A DNA stretch of 64,000 nt from positions 1,054,001 through 1,118,000 of the forward strand of contig JASGKX010000001.1 in the NCBI GenBank assembly GCA_049840475.1, given 5' to 3'. This DNA is from JBGVSA01 sp049840475. Its GTDB lineage: Bacteria; Pseudomonadota; Gammaproteobacteria; Burkholderiales; Rhodocyclaceae. Made by a program: the position numbers and the translations under genes. Shown one piece after another: positions 7,762 through 16,902 of this stretch. Within the stretch, counting starts at the first letter, position 1. Each line of letters opens with the position of its first letter. The notes below the pieces were generated by a model. That model saw nothing but the letters and a program-made list of their open reading frames with translations, did no database searches and was not told the origin of the DNA.

Positions 7762-8673
7762 ATGACGCCGAACGTATCGCTTCGCCAGCTCAGGGTATTT
7801 CTTGCCGTCAGCGAGCACGCCAGCTTCAGCCGCGCTGGCGAGGCCATCGGCCTGACGCAGCCGGCGGTGAGCCGCGCCATCCGCGAACTGGAGTCCGAAC
7901 TCGGCCTGACGCTGCTTGACCGCACCACGCGCGAGGTCTCGCTGACTGCCGAAGGTCGGGCGCTGGTCGGCGAAGTCGGGCGCCTGATCGATGAGCTGGA
8001 AACCGCCTTGCGTCAGGCCCGCACACGAAGCGAGGCGCGCAGCGGCCGCGTGCGTGTAGCCTGTGCGCCAACCATTTCGGCCAGCCTGATGCCCGCCACC
8101 ATTGCCGCTGCGGCCCAACGCTATCCGCAGATCGAACTGGTGCTGCATGACCTTGTGCAGCGATTGGTACTGGAAAGCGTGCGCAGCGGCGAGGTGGACT
8201 TTGCGGTGATCGTCAACCCTATCTCGGCCAGTGATCTGGTGGTGCAGACCGTCATGACCGATCACTTCTACCTCGTCTGTCCGAACGCGCATCGGCTGGC
8301 AAAGGCGGCGCGGGTCAAATGGACGCAACTGGAAGGTGAATCGCTCGTGCTGCTCGACTACAACTCCGGCAGCCGGCCGCTCATCGATCGCGCGCTTGCG
8401 CAGCATGGCGTGCAATACCGCGTGGCGCAGGAGGTGGGCCACTCGACGACGGTGTTCCGCCTGCTCGAAGCCGGCATCGGCGTAAGCGTGCAGCCTGGGC
8501 TGTCGCTGCCGTTGCCGGGCGACACACTGGTGGCGCGGCCCTTGGTGCCCGACGTGACGCGGCCGATCATGCTCGCCCGCCGTCGCAATCGTTCGCTCTC
8601 GCCTGCGGCGCAGGTCATGTGGGATCTGGTGCTCGATACCGCGCGCCACATGGCGCCGCCCGTGTTGCGTTAG
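7762..8673 (+). CDS. LysR-family transcriptional regulator
   Basis: A 303-residue regulator. The N-terminal winged helix-turn-helix, residues about 6-65, has the canonical sequence LRQLRVFLAVSEHASFSRAGEAIGLTQPAVSRAIRELE and LLDRTTREVSLTAEG. Residues 90-295 form the periplasmic-binding-protein-like effector domain. It is divergent from the bile-acid-symporter-family gene, the usual arrangement for LysR control of a transporter. Confidence 0.9.
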   Translation: MTPNVSLRQLRVFLAVSEHASFSRAGEAIGLTQPAVSRAIRELESELGLTLLDRTTREVSLTAEGRALVGEVGRLIDELETALRQARTRSEARSGRVRVACAPTISASLMPATIAAAAQRYPQIELVLHDLVQRLVLESVRSGEVDFAVIVNPISASDLVVQTVMTDHFYLVCPNAHRLAKAARVKWTQLEGESLVLLDYNSGSRPLIDRALAQHGVQYRVAQEVGHSTTVFRLLEAGIGVSVQPGLSLPLPGDTLVARPLVPDVTRPIMLARRRNRSLSPAAQVMWDLVLDTARHMAPPVLR

Positions 8674-8676
8674 CCG

Positions 8677-9930
8677 CTACCAACTGCTCGATGCGCCGCC
8701 ACCGCCGCTGGAGCCACCCCCGCCGCGCGACGAACTTGAACTGCTGGACCCGGACGACGATCCGCCCGAACGGCTCGAACCGGAACCACCGCTGCCGCCA
8801 CTCCCCGGTTTAATCCAGCCCACACGTGGATGCGCACCGATGGCGACCACGATGGCCGCGATCACGCCAACGGTCAGACTGCCACCAGCGATCACGCCAA
8901 CGACAGTGCCGAAGATCAGCGCAGTGATGCCCATGAAGGCATAGCGCCCCAGCAGCATGCCGAAGCCGGCAAACAGCAGCAGGAACAGCAATGCGGCGAC
9001 GATGAAGGCGATGAAGAACAGCGGCACCACTGTCCACGCCGGCAGCGTATGGGTCAGCACCCGCGCGACCGCGCCCGGCACCACGTCGACGATGTCGGCA
9101 CCCAACTTCAGTCCGTTGCCGCCGTCGCCATCGCCGGTGATGAAACCAAGACCGACGAGGAACAGGCCGATTGCGCCGCACACGATCAACGCAACCATAC
9201 GTGGTGCGCCGGACGGTTTTTCGACGGTGCGGCGAATAACCTTCTTGCTGCCCTTGCCGACGGACTTTTCTACTACCCGCGCGCGGCGAAAGTGGCCGCG
9301 CATCGCCAGATAGAGCAGCACCATCAGGGCGAGGATGCAGCCTTGATTCACAAGCACGGTGTAGTAACGCGCCTCGCCATCCGGCGCCCAACTGGCAACC
9401 CAACGTTCAAGCGGCGGCGCGGTGAACGTTGGTGCGGGCAGGTCTTCGTGCCGGATAAGTGCACTCAGTGCGTCAACGCCTGCGGCGATACCTGCCGCAT
9501 AGTCGCCGCGGCGGAATGCCGGTGCGAGGTATTCGTCGAGAATGCGCTTGGCGATAAGGTCGGGAATCGCGCCTTCCAGTCCATAACCGACTTCGATGCG
9601 CATGCGGTGGTCGTCGCGCGCAACGACCATCAGCACGCCGTCATCGACGCCTTTGCGGCCGAGCTGCCAGGTATTGAAGACGTGGTTGGCGAAGGGGGCG
9701 ATGTCCTTGTCGGCGGTGGTGTCCACCGTCAGCACGGCGAGCTGTGCGCCGGTGTCGGTTTCCAGTTTCGTCAGCGCGCGGGTGAGCGATGCCTGTTCGT
9801 CGATAGAGAGCAGCCCGGCTTGATCCACAACGAGCGAAAACGGCGGGACGTCCCCTGCTCCGTGCACGCCGGTTGCGAGCAGCAGTGCACAAAGCGGTGC
9901 GATGAAAAATACGAGAAGGCGGCTGCGCAT
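8677..9930 (-). CDS. TPM-domain (YgcG-type) membrane protein
   Basis: A 417-residue protein from the ATG at 9930; a GTG at 9951 would add 7 residues. Residues 1-25 are a signal peptide, and residues about 30-160 are the TPM domain, with VVDQAGLLS and the GYGLEGAIPD signature. Three to four membrane segments follow. The tail is a Gly/Ser-rich stretch ending GGGASSSW, typical of YgcG proteins. TPM-domain proteins are linked to photosystem repair in plants and to envelope functions in bacteria; the bacterial role is not defined. It converges with the LysR gene, leaving only 3 bp between. Confidence 0.85.
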   Translation of the reverse strand: MRSRLLVFFIAPLCALLLATGVHGAGDVPPFSLVVDQAGLLSIDEQASLTRALTKLETDTGAQLAVLTVDTTADKDIAPFANHVFNTWQLGRKGVDDGVLMVVARDDHRMRIEVGYGLEGAIPDLIAKRILDEYLAPAFRRGDYAAGIAAGVDALSALIRHEDLPAPTFTAPPLERWVASWAPDGEARYYTVLVNQGCILALMVLLYLAMRGHFRRARVVEKSVGKGSKKVIRRTVEKPSGAPRMVALIVCGAIGLFLVGLGFITGDGDGGNGLKLGADIVDVVPGAVARVLTHTLPAWTVVPLFFIAFIVAALLFLLLFAGFGMLLGRYAFMGITALIFGTVVGVIAGGSLTVGVIAAIVVAIGAHPRVGWIKPGSGGSGGSGSSRSGGSSSGSSSSSSSRGGGGSSGGGGASSSW

Positions 9931-10029
9931 GATGGCCGGGAAGCGTGACACGAGGAGCGCCCATCTTCCATCGACCAGTCGTACATTGGCTGCGCGCGAT
10001 CAAGCGCCTTCGCGCGCAGCCGCACGCAC

Positions 10030-10611
10030 CTACAGTTCGATGCGCGTGCCCAGTACGGCGAGGAACTGCGAAATCCACGCCGGGTGCGCGGGCCATGCGG
10101 GGGCGGTGACGAGCTTGCCATCGGTGACCGCGCCATCGATGGGGATGTCGGCGTAGCGCCCGCCGGCAAGCTCTACTTCGGGGCGGCAGGCCGGGTACGC
10201 AGACACCTTGCGGCCGTCGATGACGCGCGCTGCCGCCAGAATCTGCGGCCCGTGGCAGATCGCCGCCACCGGCTTGTCGGCGGTGAAGAAGTGCTTCACG
10301 GCGTCGATCACCTTCGGGTTCAGGCGCAGATACTCGGGTGCACGTCCGCCCGCTATCAGCAAGGCGTCGTAGCTGCTTGGATCGACCTCGGCGAAGGTCG
10401 CGTTGAGCGAGAAGTTGTGCCCGCGCTTCTCCGAATACGTTTGTTGCCCTTCGAAGTCATGGATGGCAGTGGCGACCGCTTCGCCCGCCTTCTTGTCGGG
10501 GCACACGGCGTGCACCGTATGGCCGACCGTTTGCAGCGCCTGGAAAGGCACCATGATTTCGTAGTCTTCGACAAAGTCGCCGACCAGCGCGAGGATTTTC
10601 TTGGCTGCCAT
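10030..10611 (-). CDS. DJ-1/PfpI family protein
   Basis: A 193-residue protein with a GGAGAC ribosome binding site. It has the class-I glutamine-amidotransferase-like fold of PfpI/YajL/DJ-1 proteins. The nucleophilic elbow is AICHGPQIL near residue 119, with the reactive Cys in ICHG, and a conserved Glu lies early, in FVEDYE. Related proteins act as deglycases, glyoxalases or chaperones; sequence does not decide which. It stands alone on the minus strand. Confidence 0.85.
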   Translation of the reverse strand: MAAKKILALVGDFVEDYEIMVPFQALQTVGHTVHAVCPDKKAGEAVATAIHDFEGQQTYSEKRGHNFSLNATFAEVDPSSYDALLIAGGRAPEYLRLNPKVIDAVKHFFTADKPVAAICHGPQILAAARVIDGRKVSAYPACRPEVELAGGRYADIPIDGAVTDGKLVTAPAWPAHPAWISQFLAVLGTRIEL

Positions 10612-10688
10612 GATTTGTCTCCGTGGGGTGTGCGCGCAGTGCGCAAGCGCATGTTGAGCGCGTCGGAGACCGGGCAGGTGTTAGCCGG

Positions 10689-11402
10689 TTATTGCACCGG
10701 TCGGGGTGCGTGCCAGCGCGGCCACGGCAGATCGAAAGGCGAATGCGCCCGCAGCGCTTCCAGCGTTTCGATATGCGTGAATGCGCTTCCTTCGTCAGGC
10801 GGCAGCATGAACTGGCACGTTGTCCCACGCCATTCAAAGCGCAGCGCCCATGCGTGCAAATAGCCCCGATCCGCCATGGTGCCGCCGTAGCGGCTATCGC
10901 CGAGGATGGGCGCGCCCAGGCTTTTGAGCGCCACGCGTATCTGGTGCGTGCGGCCAGTACGCGGCCGCACGACGAACAGCCGCAAACCGGTGGCGAGCGT
11001 GAAGCTGAAGAACTGCGTCACGGCCAGTTGTCCGCCTTCGCGCACGAACTTCCAACTGCCGCCCCGCCCCTTTTCCATGCCGCCCTGGATGCGGCCCTGA
11101 CTCTTCGAGGGTCGGCGCTCGGAGAGGGCCACGTAGTATTTTTCGATGCGTCCCGACTCGAACAGCTCGCCCAGTTCGCGCGCGGCATCCGCATTGCGCG
11201 CCAGCAGCACCAGGCCAGAGGTGATGCGATCGAGCCGGTGTACCGGATGCAGATCGGCCAATCCTGTCTCCGCGCGCAGCCGCGTCACGAAGCCGGGCGT
11301 TTCACCGTCGTTGTGAAAGGAAACACCCGCGGGCTTGGCTGCGACGACGAAGTCATCGTGCGTGGCGTTGACGATCCACGGCGAAGGCATGCCGCCGCTC
11401 AC
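10689..11402 (-). CDS. RluA-family RNA pseudouridine synthase
   Basis: A 237-residue enzyme. The catalytic motif is HPVHRLDRITSGLVLLA near residue 52, with the Asp of HRLD as the catalytic residue. RPRTGRTHQIRVALKSLGAPILGD, near residue 146, is the second RluA hallmark. It lacks an S4 domain and is short, like the compact RluA subgroup in Burkholderiales. The GTG start overlaps the stop of the MutT/TenI fusion by 4 bp, so the two are coupled. The RNA target cannot be assigned. Confidence 0.85.
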   Translation of the reverse strand: MSGGMPSPWIVNATHDDFVVAAKPAGVSFHNDGETPGFVTRLRAETGLADLHPVHRLDRITSGLVLLARNADAARELGELFESGRIEKYYVALSERRPSKSQGRIQGGMEKGRGGSWKFVREGGQLAVTQFFSFTLATGLRLFVVRPRTGRTHQIRVALKSLGAPILGDSRYGGTMADRGYLHAWALRFEWRGTTCQFMLPPDEGSAFTHIETLEALRAHSPFDLPWPRWHAPRPVQ

Positions 11403-12340
11403 TTGCCCCAGATGCTGCGTACGGCCGCGATGCCGTGCGCACCGGCATCGCGGGCTTCCGACATGTTGGACTCGCGCAGGCCGCCGATGGCGATGACCGG
11501 CATGGGCAGGTCGCGCGTCAGGGCATGGAATTGTTCCCAGCCGATACCGGGGCGATCAGGATGCGTCGGCGTGGTGCGCACATTGCCGAGCACGGCGTAG
11601 TCGAGGCCCAGTTCTGCCGCGCGTTCAAGTTCCGCACGCGTATGGCACGACGCGCCAACCCACTCGAAGCCGGGGCGTGCGGACGCATCCGCCAGTTGGG
11701 TGGCCGTCAGTTGCAGGCCATCCGCGCCGACTTCGCTGGCTAGCGCCACATCGCCGCCGACGACTGCCAACGCGCCCGCTGCGCGGCAGCGGGCCACGAC
11801 TTCGCGGGCGAACGCCAGACGGGTGCTTGCGGGCAAGGCGTGTTCGCGGATGAGCACGGCTTGCAGGCCGACGGCAAGCGACGTGTCCAGCGCCGACAAC
11901 TGTGCGTCGATGCCGATCTCGTGTGCATGCGTTACGCCAAAGCGGCGCGGCAAGCGTAGCGCCTTGAGGATGGGGCCGTTGGCCGGCAGCATGGGGCCGA
12001 CTTCCAGCGCGTCGGCGCGTTGCCACGCCAGCGCGCTGTGCACCAGCGGCTGCGGTTCTCCGCTCCAGTCGTACACTTCAAAGAAGTTCAGCGTGACGTG
12101 GGCGTGTTCATACAGATGGCGGCGCACGATCCACGGGCGGGCGCCGCGCACCTTGATGGCGAGTTCTTCTTCGAGTTCGCGGATCACGGCGTCATGCGGG
12201 GTCTCGCCCGGCTCGACCTTGCCACCCGGGAATTCCCAGTAGCCGGTATAGAACGTCTCCTCGCCACGCTGGCCGAGCAGGAAGCTGCCATCGGGACGAG
12301 TGATGACGGCGGCGGCGACGGTGACGATCTTGGGAGTCAT
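11399..12340 (-). CDS. Nudix hydrolase (MutT-type) fused to a TenI/thiamine-phosphate-synthase-like domain
   Basis: A 313-residue two-domain protein, starting at the ATG at 12340. Residues about 1-130 are a Nudix domain with the box GGKVEPGETPHDAVIRELEEEL, matching the GX5EX7REUXEEXGU pattern at nearly every position and resembling MutT 8-oxo-dGTPases. Residues about 145-310 form a TIM barrel like ThiE/TenI, with VGASCHTRAELERAAELGLDYAVLGNV and VIAIGGL. This fusion recurs in betaproteobacteria and other proteobacteria, but the role of the TenI-like half there is unclear. Both neighbours overlap or nearly abut it. Confidence 0.85.
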   Translation of the reverse strand: MTPKIVTVAAAVITRPDGSFLLGQRGEETFYTGYWEFPGGKVEPGETPHDAVIRELEEELAIKVRGARPWIVRRHLYEHAHVTLNFFEVYDWSGEPQPLVHSALAWQRADALEVGPMLPANGPILKALRLPRRFGVTHAHEIGIDAQLSALDTSLAVGLQAVLIREHALPASTRLAFAREVVARCRAAGALAVVGGDVALASEVGADGLQLTATQLADASARPGFEWVGASCHTRAELERAAELGLDYAVLGNVRTTPTHPDRPGIGWEQFHALTRDLPMPVIAIGGLRESNMSEARDAGAHGIAAVRSIWGK

Positions 12341-12362
12341 TACAGCGCTTCTCTGGGTAGAT

Positions 12363-13064
12363 TCATACGGGCCATGCGGGGGCGCCGACACGGCAGACTT
12401 GTACGGTGTGGATGCGTTCGATGCGGGCCAGCACGCGCTCGCGTCCGGGCATGTCGGTGGCTGCTTCGATGGTTTCGCGCATCAGTTCGGGCGTCAGCGC
12501 GTCCAGCGCGGGCACGGCCAGCGGCGCCCAACTCAGGTGCCAGGGTTCCGGATGCAGGCCACCGCGCTCGATGTCATACGGGCGGAAAAAGCCGAACTCG
12601 CCCGGCGCCTTGTGCAGCCATTCGCCCAGTCGGGCAAACGGGCCGTTGGCGGCGTATTCGTCCGGCAACAGGCGCGGGCGATAACCATCGGGCAAGGCGG
12701 TGCGATCGATCACGTCGAATTCGCTGCCCCAGTGGTGACGGCTGGCGCCCGGGAGCGCAGACCACGCGAGAATCGCGTCGACGAGTCCATCCTCGTCGAG
12801 CGATGCATGCGGGATCACGCCCCCATGGGCGTCGTAGAGAGGGCGGTCGCCGTTCCACTTGGCGGTCCAGATCTTCATCTGGCCGGCAAAGTCACGGAAT
12901 ACGCTCAGCGGTACCAGATCGATACCATGGCGTGCCGCTGCCACGCGCATGTGCATGAACGCCTCGCCGGCCTTGTCGTGGGCGACGAAGCGCGTGGCGT
13001 CGTCGATCACGAACTCGCGCACGTGGGTGCGGGCGCGGCCGGTCAGTTCAAAGGCGTTCAGCAT
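12363..13064 (-). CDS. M15-family D-alanyl-D-alanine carboxypeptidase (VanY-like)
   Basis: A 233-residue protein starting at the ATG 13064, 7 bp after the DUF815 ATPase gene. Zinc ligands of the M15 family are visible: the SRHHWGSEFDVID stretch gives the first His and the Asp, and PWHLSW the second His. No signal peptide is obvious, which is unusual for an enzyme acting on peptidoglycan and leaves room for a cytoplasmic or non-classically exported role. It forms part of a compact minus-strand operon. Confidence 0.75.
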   Translation of the reverse strand: MLNAFELTGRARTHVREFVIDDATRFVAHDKAGEAFMHMRVAAARHGIDLVPLSVFRDFAGQMKIWTAKWNGDRPLYDAHGGVIPHASLDEDGLVDAILAWSALPGASRHHWGSEFDVIDRTALPDGYRPRLLPDEYAANGPFARLGEWLHKAPGEFGFFRPYDIERGGLHPEPWHLSWAPLAVPALDALTPELMRETIEAATDMPGRERVLARIERIHTVQVCRVGAPAWPV

Positions 13065-13071
13065 GGCGGCG

Positions 13072-13935
13072 TCAGGCCACGCGGCCGGCGTAGTCGCGGG
13101 CGAATTGCAGTGCCACGCGACCGCTGCGCGAGCCACGCATCATGGCCCACTGCAATGCCTCGTGCCGGATCGGTTCCCAGTTGGCGACGTCAACCGACAG
13201 CTCCACCAGCCAATGGCGGACGATGTCGAGGTATTCCTGCTGGCTGAACGGATAGAACGACAGCCACAAGCCAAAGCGTTCGGACAGCGAAACCTTTTCT
13301 TCGACCGCTTCGCCGGGGTGGATTTCTTCGTCGTTGCGATGGCCGGCGAGGTTTTCCGAGTGGTACTCGGGCATCAGGTGGCGGCGGTTCGAGGTAGCGT
13401 AGATCAGCACGTTGTCCGGCACGGCGGCGAACGAACCGTCGAGCACGCTCTTGAGTGCCTTGTAGCCGGGTTCGGCATCTTCGAACGACAGATCGTCCGA
13501 AAACAGGATGAAACGCTCGGGCCGGGTGCGGATGAGGTCGACGATGTGCGGCAGATCGGTCAGATCGGCCTTGTCGATTTCGATCACGCGCAGGCCGTCC
13601 TTGCCGTATTCGTTGAGCATGGCGCGCACCAGCGAACTTTTGCCGGTGCCACGCGCGCCGGTCAGCAGCACATTGTTGGCGCGACGCCCCTGCACGAACT
13701 GGCGCGTGTTGGCGTCCATGCGCTCTTTCTGCGTGTCGATGTCATGCAGGTCGGCCAGATTCATCGGCAGCAGGTTGTGCAGCGGCTCCAGCCAGCCACG
13801 GCCGGCGCGGGTGCGCCAGCGGTAGGCGTGGGCGCTCCAGTCGGGTTCGGGCGGCGCCGGCGGCAGCGACGCCTCGATGCGCGCCATCAGATGTTCGGCG
13901 CGATTGACGAGGCGTTCGAGGTCAGCGGGGCTCAT
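13072..13935 (-). CDS. DUF815-family ATP-binding protein (AAA-like)
   Basis: A 287-residue P-loop ATPase. Walker A is LLTGARGTGKSSLVRA near residue 95 and Walker B is RFILFSDDLSFED near 150, followed by a sensor-like ATSNRRHLMPEY. The ATG at 13935 has AAGGATCG in front and lies inside the end of the small membrane protein gene (overlap 14 bp). DUF815 proteins are widespread, and their function is not established. Operon context with a peptidase, a Nudix/TenI fusion and an RNA-modifying enzyme does not settle it. Confidence 0.85.
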   Translation of the reverse strand: MSPADLERLVNRAEHLMARIEASLPPAPPEPDWSAHAYRWRTRAGRGWLEPLHNLLPMNLADLHDIDTQKERMDANTRQFVQGRRANNVLLTGARGTGKSSLVRAMLNEYGKDGLRVIEIDKADLTDLPHIVDLIRTRPERFILFSDDLSFEDAEPGYKALKSVLDGSFAAVPDNVLIYATSNRRHLMPEYHSENLAGHRNDEEIHPGEAVEEKVSLSERFGLWLSFYPFSQQEYLDIVRHWLVELSVDVANWEPIRHEALQWAMMRGSRSGRVALQFARDYAGRVA

Positions 13936-14035
13936 CGGTGCGATCCTTTTGCGGTTTCTTCTTCGGCCAGGTCGCCCACACAATCAGCAGCAGCAATGCC
14001 AGCGCGACGCCGGCTTCGACAAAGATGATCCACAT
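13922..14035 (-). CDS. Small single-pass membrane protein
   Basis: A 37-residue protein, MWIIFVEAGVALALLLLIVW then a short basic tail of KKK and polar residues. It is one transmembrane helix with a positively charged cytoplasmic end. It is the first gene of the operon, and its stop lies 14 bp inside the ATPase gene, which suggests coupled translation. The start at 14035 is chosen to keep only the hydrophobic unit; longer upstream starts run into the mltA promoter. No family is known to me. Confidence 0.5.
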   Translation of the reverse strand: MWIIFVEAGVALALLLLIVWATWPKKKPQKDRTDEPR

Positions 14036-14121
14036 GCGCGTTAGGGCGCGAACGCCCGGACCGATCCATACGGGAGCGCCAGTATACTTTCTCCTTTGTT
14101 TCAGACCACCTCCGTATCCCG

Positions 14122-15366
14122 ATGAGATTCGCCTTCCCCGCCCTGCTGGCCGTTTTGCTCGCGGCATGCGCCTCCAGCCCTACGCCTCCGCCGGTCCAGA
14201 CGCCTTCGCAGCCGTCCGCGACCACGCCCGCCCAATGTCCCGCCTGCCCGGTTTGCCAGCAATGCCCCGTGCCGACTCAGCCCGGCGTGCCCACCCCGCC
14301 GCCTGCGCCGGCTTTCTCGGCCGCTGCGTGGGACCAAGTGCCGGGCTGGCAGCAAGACGATCTCGCCCAGACCTGGCCGGTGTTCCTGGCCTCGTGCCGC
14401 GCGCTGCGTTTGCCTGAGATGGTGTCCGCCTGGGCGCCCGTGTGTGACGCCGCCCGCCAGTTGCCGGCCAATCCCTCGACCCGTGAGGTCCGCGCCTTCT
14501 TCCAGTCGCGCACGCAGCCGTGGGTCGTTCATAACGCCGACGGCACCACCGAAGGCCTGCTGACGGGCTATTACGAACCGCTGATCCGTGGCAGCCGCAG
14601 CAAGACGGCGCGCTACTCGGTGCCGGTCTACGGCGTGCCGGACGACCTCATCACGGTCGATCTGTCGTCGATCTACCCGGAACTGAAGAACATGCGCCTG
14701 CGCGGTCGCGTCGAAGGCCGCAAGCTGGTGCCCTATGGCACGCGCGGCGACATCGAAAAGCGCGTCAACGCCAAGAGCATCCTGATGTGGACCGACGAGC
14801 CCATCGACTTCTTCTTTTTGCAGGTGCAGGGCTCCGGTCAGGTACAACTGGCCGACGGCAACCGTGTGCGCCTGGCGTATGCCGACCAGAACGGCTACCC
14901 GTACCAATCCATCGGCCGCTGGCTCGTACAGAAGGGCGAACTCAAGCTTGAAGAGGCCAGCATGCAGGGCATCAAGGGCTGGGCCACCGCCAACCCGTCG
15001 CGCCTGAATGAACTGCTCGACGCCAACCCGAGCTATGTCTTCTTCCGCGAAGAAGCCGCCACCGGTTCCGGTCCGCGTGGCTCGCAGAACGTGCCGCTCA
15101 CTGCCGGGCGATCCATCGCGGTAAACGTCACCACGGTGCCGCTGGGTACGCCGGTCTTCCTGACCGCCCCGATGCCCGATGGCGCGGCGCTGCAACGGCT
15201 GGTGCTGGCGCAGGATACGGGCGGCGCCATTCGCGGGCGCGTGCGCGGCGATTACTTCGTCGGCTTCGGTCCGCAGGCGGGCGCTACCGCCGGACGCATG
15301 AAGCAGCGCGTGCAGATGTGGGTGTTGTGGCCGAACGGCGCCACGCCGCCAGAGGCGCGCAAGTAA
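14122..15366 (+). CDS. mltA: Membrane-bound lytic murein transglycosylase A
   Basis: A 414-residue outer-membrane lipoprotein with signal peptide and lipobox LLAAC at residue about 16, then a Pro/Thr/Cys-rich linker to residue about 65. The MltA domain follows: GLLTGYYEPLIRGSRS near residue 149, the 3D-like C-terminal region with LAQDTGGAIRGRVRGDYFVGFG near 365-385 carrying the catalytic Asp. MltA cleaves the glycan strand of peptidoglycan to 1,6-anhydro products. The gene is divergent from the small membrane protein/DUF815 operon. Confidence 0.95.
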   Translation: MRFAFPALLAVLLAACASSPTPPPVQTPSQPSATTPAQCPACPVCQQCPVPTQPGVPTPPPAPAFSAAAWDQVPGWQQDDLAQTWPVFLASCRALRLPEMVSAWAPVCDAARQLPANPSTREVRAFFQSRTQPWVVHNADGTTEGLLTGYYEPLIRGSRSKTARYSVPVYGVPDDLITVDLSSIYPELKNMRLRGRVEGRKLVPYGTRGDIEKRVNAKSILMWTDEPIDFFFLQVQGSGQVQLADGNRVRLAYADQNGYPYQSIGRWLVQKGELKLEEASMQGIKGWATANPSRLNELLDANPSYVFFREEAATGSGPRGSQNVPLTAGRSIAVNVTTVPLGTPVFLTAPMPDGAALQRLVLAQDTGGAIRGRVRGDYFVGFGPQAGATAGRMKQRVQMWVLWPNGATPPEARK

Positions 15367-15457
15367 CTGCTTATTCCGCAGGGCATGCGATGCCTGCCCT
15401 GCGGCATGTGGCCTGACGTGCTCGCACCGCGAGTCCGATCGCCGCTACGATACGCAG

Positions 15458-16360
15458 ATGCGTGTCACCGCTGCTTCTTTCCTGCGCACCATTCACAGCA
15501 TTTCCCGGGTGACGTCGTACATCGACAAGCACTTCGGGGAAGACATCCGCCTGCGCGATCTTGCCGAGGTGGCGTGCATGTCGTCGAATCACTTCGATCA
15601 TGTGTATCGCCAGAAGACGCGCGAGACGCCCATGGCGACCATGCGGCGTTTGCGCCTGCAACGCGCGCGCGAGCGGATCGCCGGCGGCGAGATTTCGATC
15701 ACGACGGCTGCCCATGACGCGGGCTACGGTTCGCTGGCGGCATTCACGCACGCTTTTGTCCGCGCCTACGGATGCTCGCCGAGCGCGCTGCCTGCCACGG
15801 CGACCACGAAAGCGGCACCGTTACCCATCATGCTGCGGCGCCTGAGCGGGCTGGATGTCGTGTGCATGCCGTACGCCGGCACAATGTGCCAGGCCCATTG
15901 CGTAGGCCAGCAGCTCGACGTTCAGGCAGCCTTGGCGCGCACGCCCGGGTGGCGCCAATTACGCATGTTCGATGCGGGCACGCTGTATGACGCTCACGCA
16001 CCCGATCGCATCGACATGCTGCCGGCAATTCCTTCGGTGCAGGTGCGTGCGCCGCTGGCGCACGTCGATCGGGTGACCTTGCCCGCGCAGGACTACGCCG
16101 TCATCACGCTCGTCGGCCGGGCCATGCCTTTGTTGGCGCAAATACACCAACGCATCCGCGATGAAGTGGGTGCCGAGCCTGCCGAGGGCCGCTCCTTCCT
16201 GCGCGATCTGGACATCGTCCGCGGCTACGCGCTGCCGAGCGAGTACCGGCGCGAATTGTGGCTCCCTGTCTCGATCGGCCGGCGGCTGAGTCTTGCCACC
16301 CCGACCGACTTCGTCGTTCCTCGTCGCCCGCCCCGACGGGCAGCACGGTCAATAGCGTAA
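15458..16360 (+). CDS. AraC-family regulator with GyrI-like effector domain, copy 1
   Basis: A 300-residue protein with the AraC DNA-binding domain at the N-terminus (residues about 8-110: IRLRDLAEVACMSSNHFDHVYR and DAGYGSLAAFTHAFVRAYGCSPS) and a GyrI/BRAT-like ligand domain at residues about 130-285. This reversed order is that of Rob/SoxS-like fusions such as E. coli Rob. It is paralogous to the gene at 16899: both share the order of motifs and a PSE-RRELWLPV stretch at the C-terminus. Confidence 0.85.
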   Translation: MRVTAASFLRTIHSISRVTSYIDKHFGEDIRLRDLAEVACMSSNHFDHVYRQKTRETPMATMRRLRLQRARERIAGGEISITTAAHDAGYGSLAAFTHAFVRAYGCSPSALPATATTKAAPLPIMLRRLSGLDVVCMPYAGTMCQAHCVGQQLDVQAALARTPGWRQLRMFDAGTLYDAHAPDRIDMLPAIPSVQVRAPLAHVDRVTLPAQDYAVITLVGRAMPLLAQIHQRIRDEVGAEPAEGRSFLRDLDIVRGYALPSEYRRELWLPVSIGRRLSLATPTDFVVPRRPPRRAARSIA

Positions 16361-16425
16361 AAGCGATCAAACGCCACCCCCGGTGGCTGGATATGGTGGG
16401 GCCTTCAAATATCTGGAGGCCCGAA

Positions 16426-16902
16426 ATGCCCCTGCCAACCCGACACCGCATCGCGCATATGCGAATGATCTGCCGGATTCGCGCTGCCACGAGGTGGGCG
16501 CCGACCGTATTGGTGGCAATCCTGATCCGCTTGTTGCTCGACCATCGTCCCGGCATATCGATCTGGCCGTTGGCCGGGGTCATCGCAACCTTGTTCCTCG
16601 CCGGAGCCTGGGGCTGTGTGCGCAGGCGGCGTTGGGAGCGCGTTTCATTGTTGATGGACGAATCCGGTTCCGGCACGCTGCCGTTGTGCGTTGCGCCGGT
16701 GGGTTGGTCCGAATTGAGGCCCGGTGCTGTGAACGCACTGATGACGCATCTCGCTGTGCTGACCGCATTCGTGTTCTTGCCGCCCGGCATGCTCGGCGCC
16801 TGCGCGAGCGTCGTTGTCCTTTGGGCCGTGGTGCGTTGCCGCCGCTGCACGGTATGGCACGATGGGCGTCCCGCACAGGTCCCGCAATCTCCGCCGACAT
16901 GA
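16426..16902 (+). CDS. Small inner-membrane protein between two AraC paralogues
   Basis: A 158-residue protein with a clear GGAGG ribosome binding site before the ATG at 16426. It has about four hydrophobic segments: VLVAILIRLLL, WPLAGVIATLFLAG, LMTHLAVLTAFVFLPPG and LGACASVVVLWAVV. I do not recognise a family. The stop overlaps the next AraC gene by ATGA, so it is translationally coupled to that regulator and may be its membrane partner or target. Confidence 0.6.
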   Translation: MPLPTRHRIAHMRMICRIRAATRWAPTVLVAILIRLLLDHRPGISIWPLAGVIATLFLAGAWGCVRRRRWERVSLLMDESGSGTLPLCVAPVGWSELRPGAVNALMTHLAVLTAFVFLPPGMLGACASVVVLWAVVRCRRCTVWHDGRPAQVPQSPPT

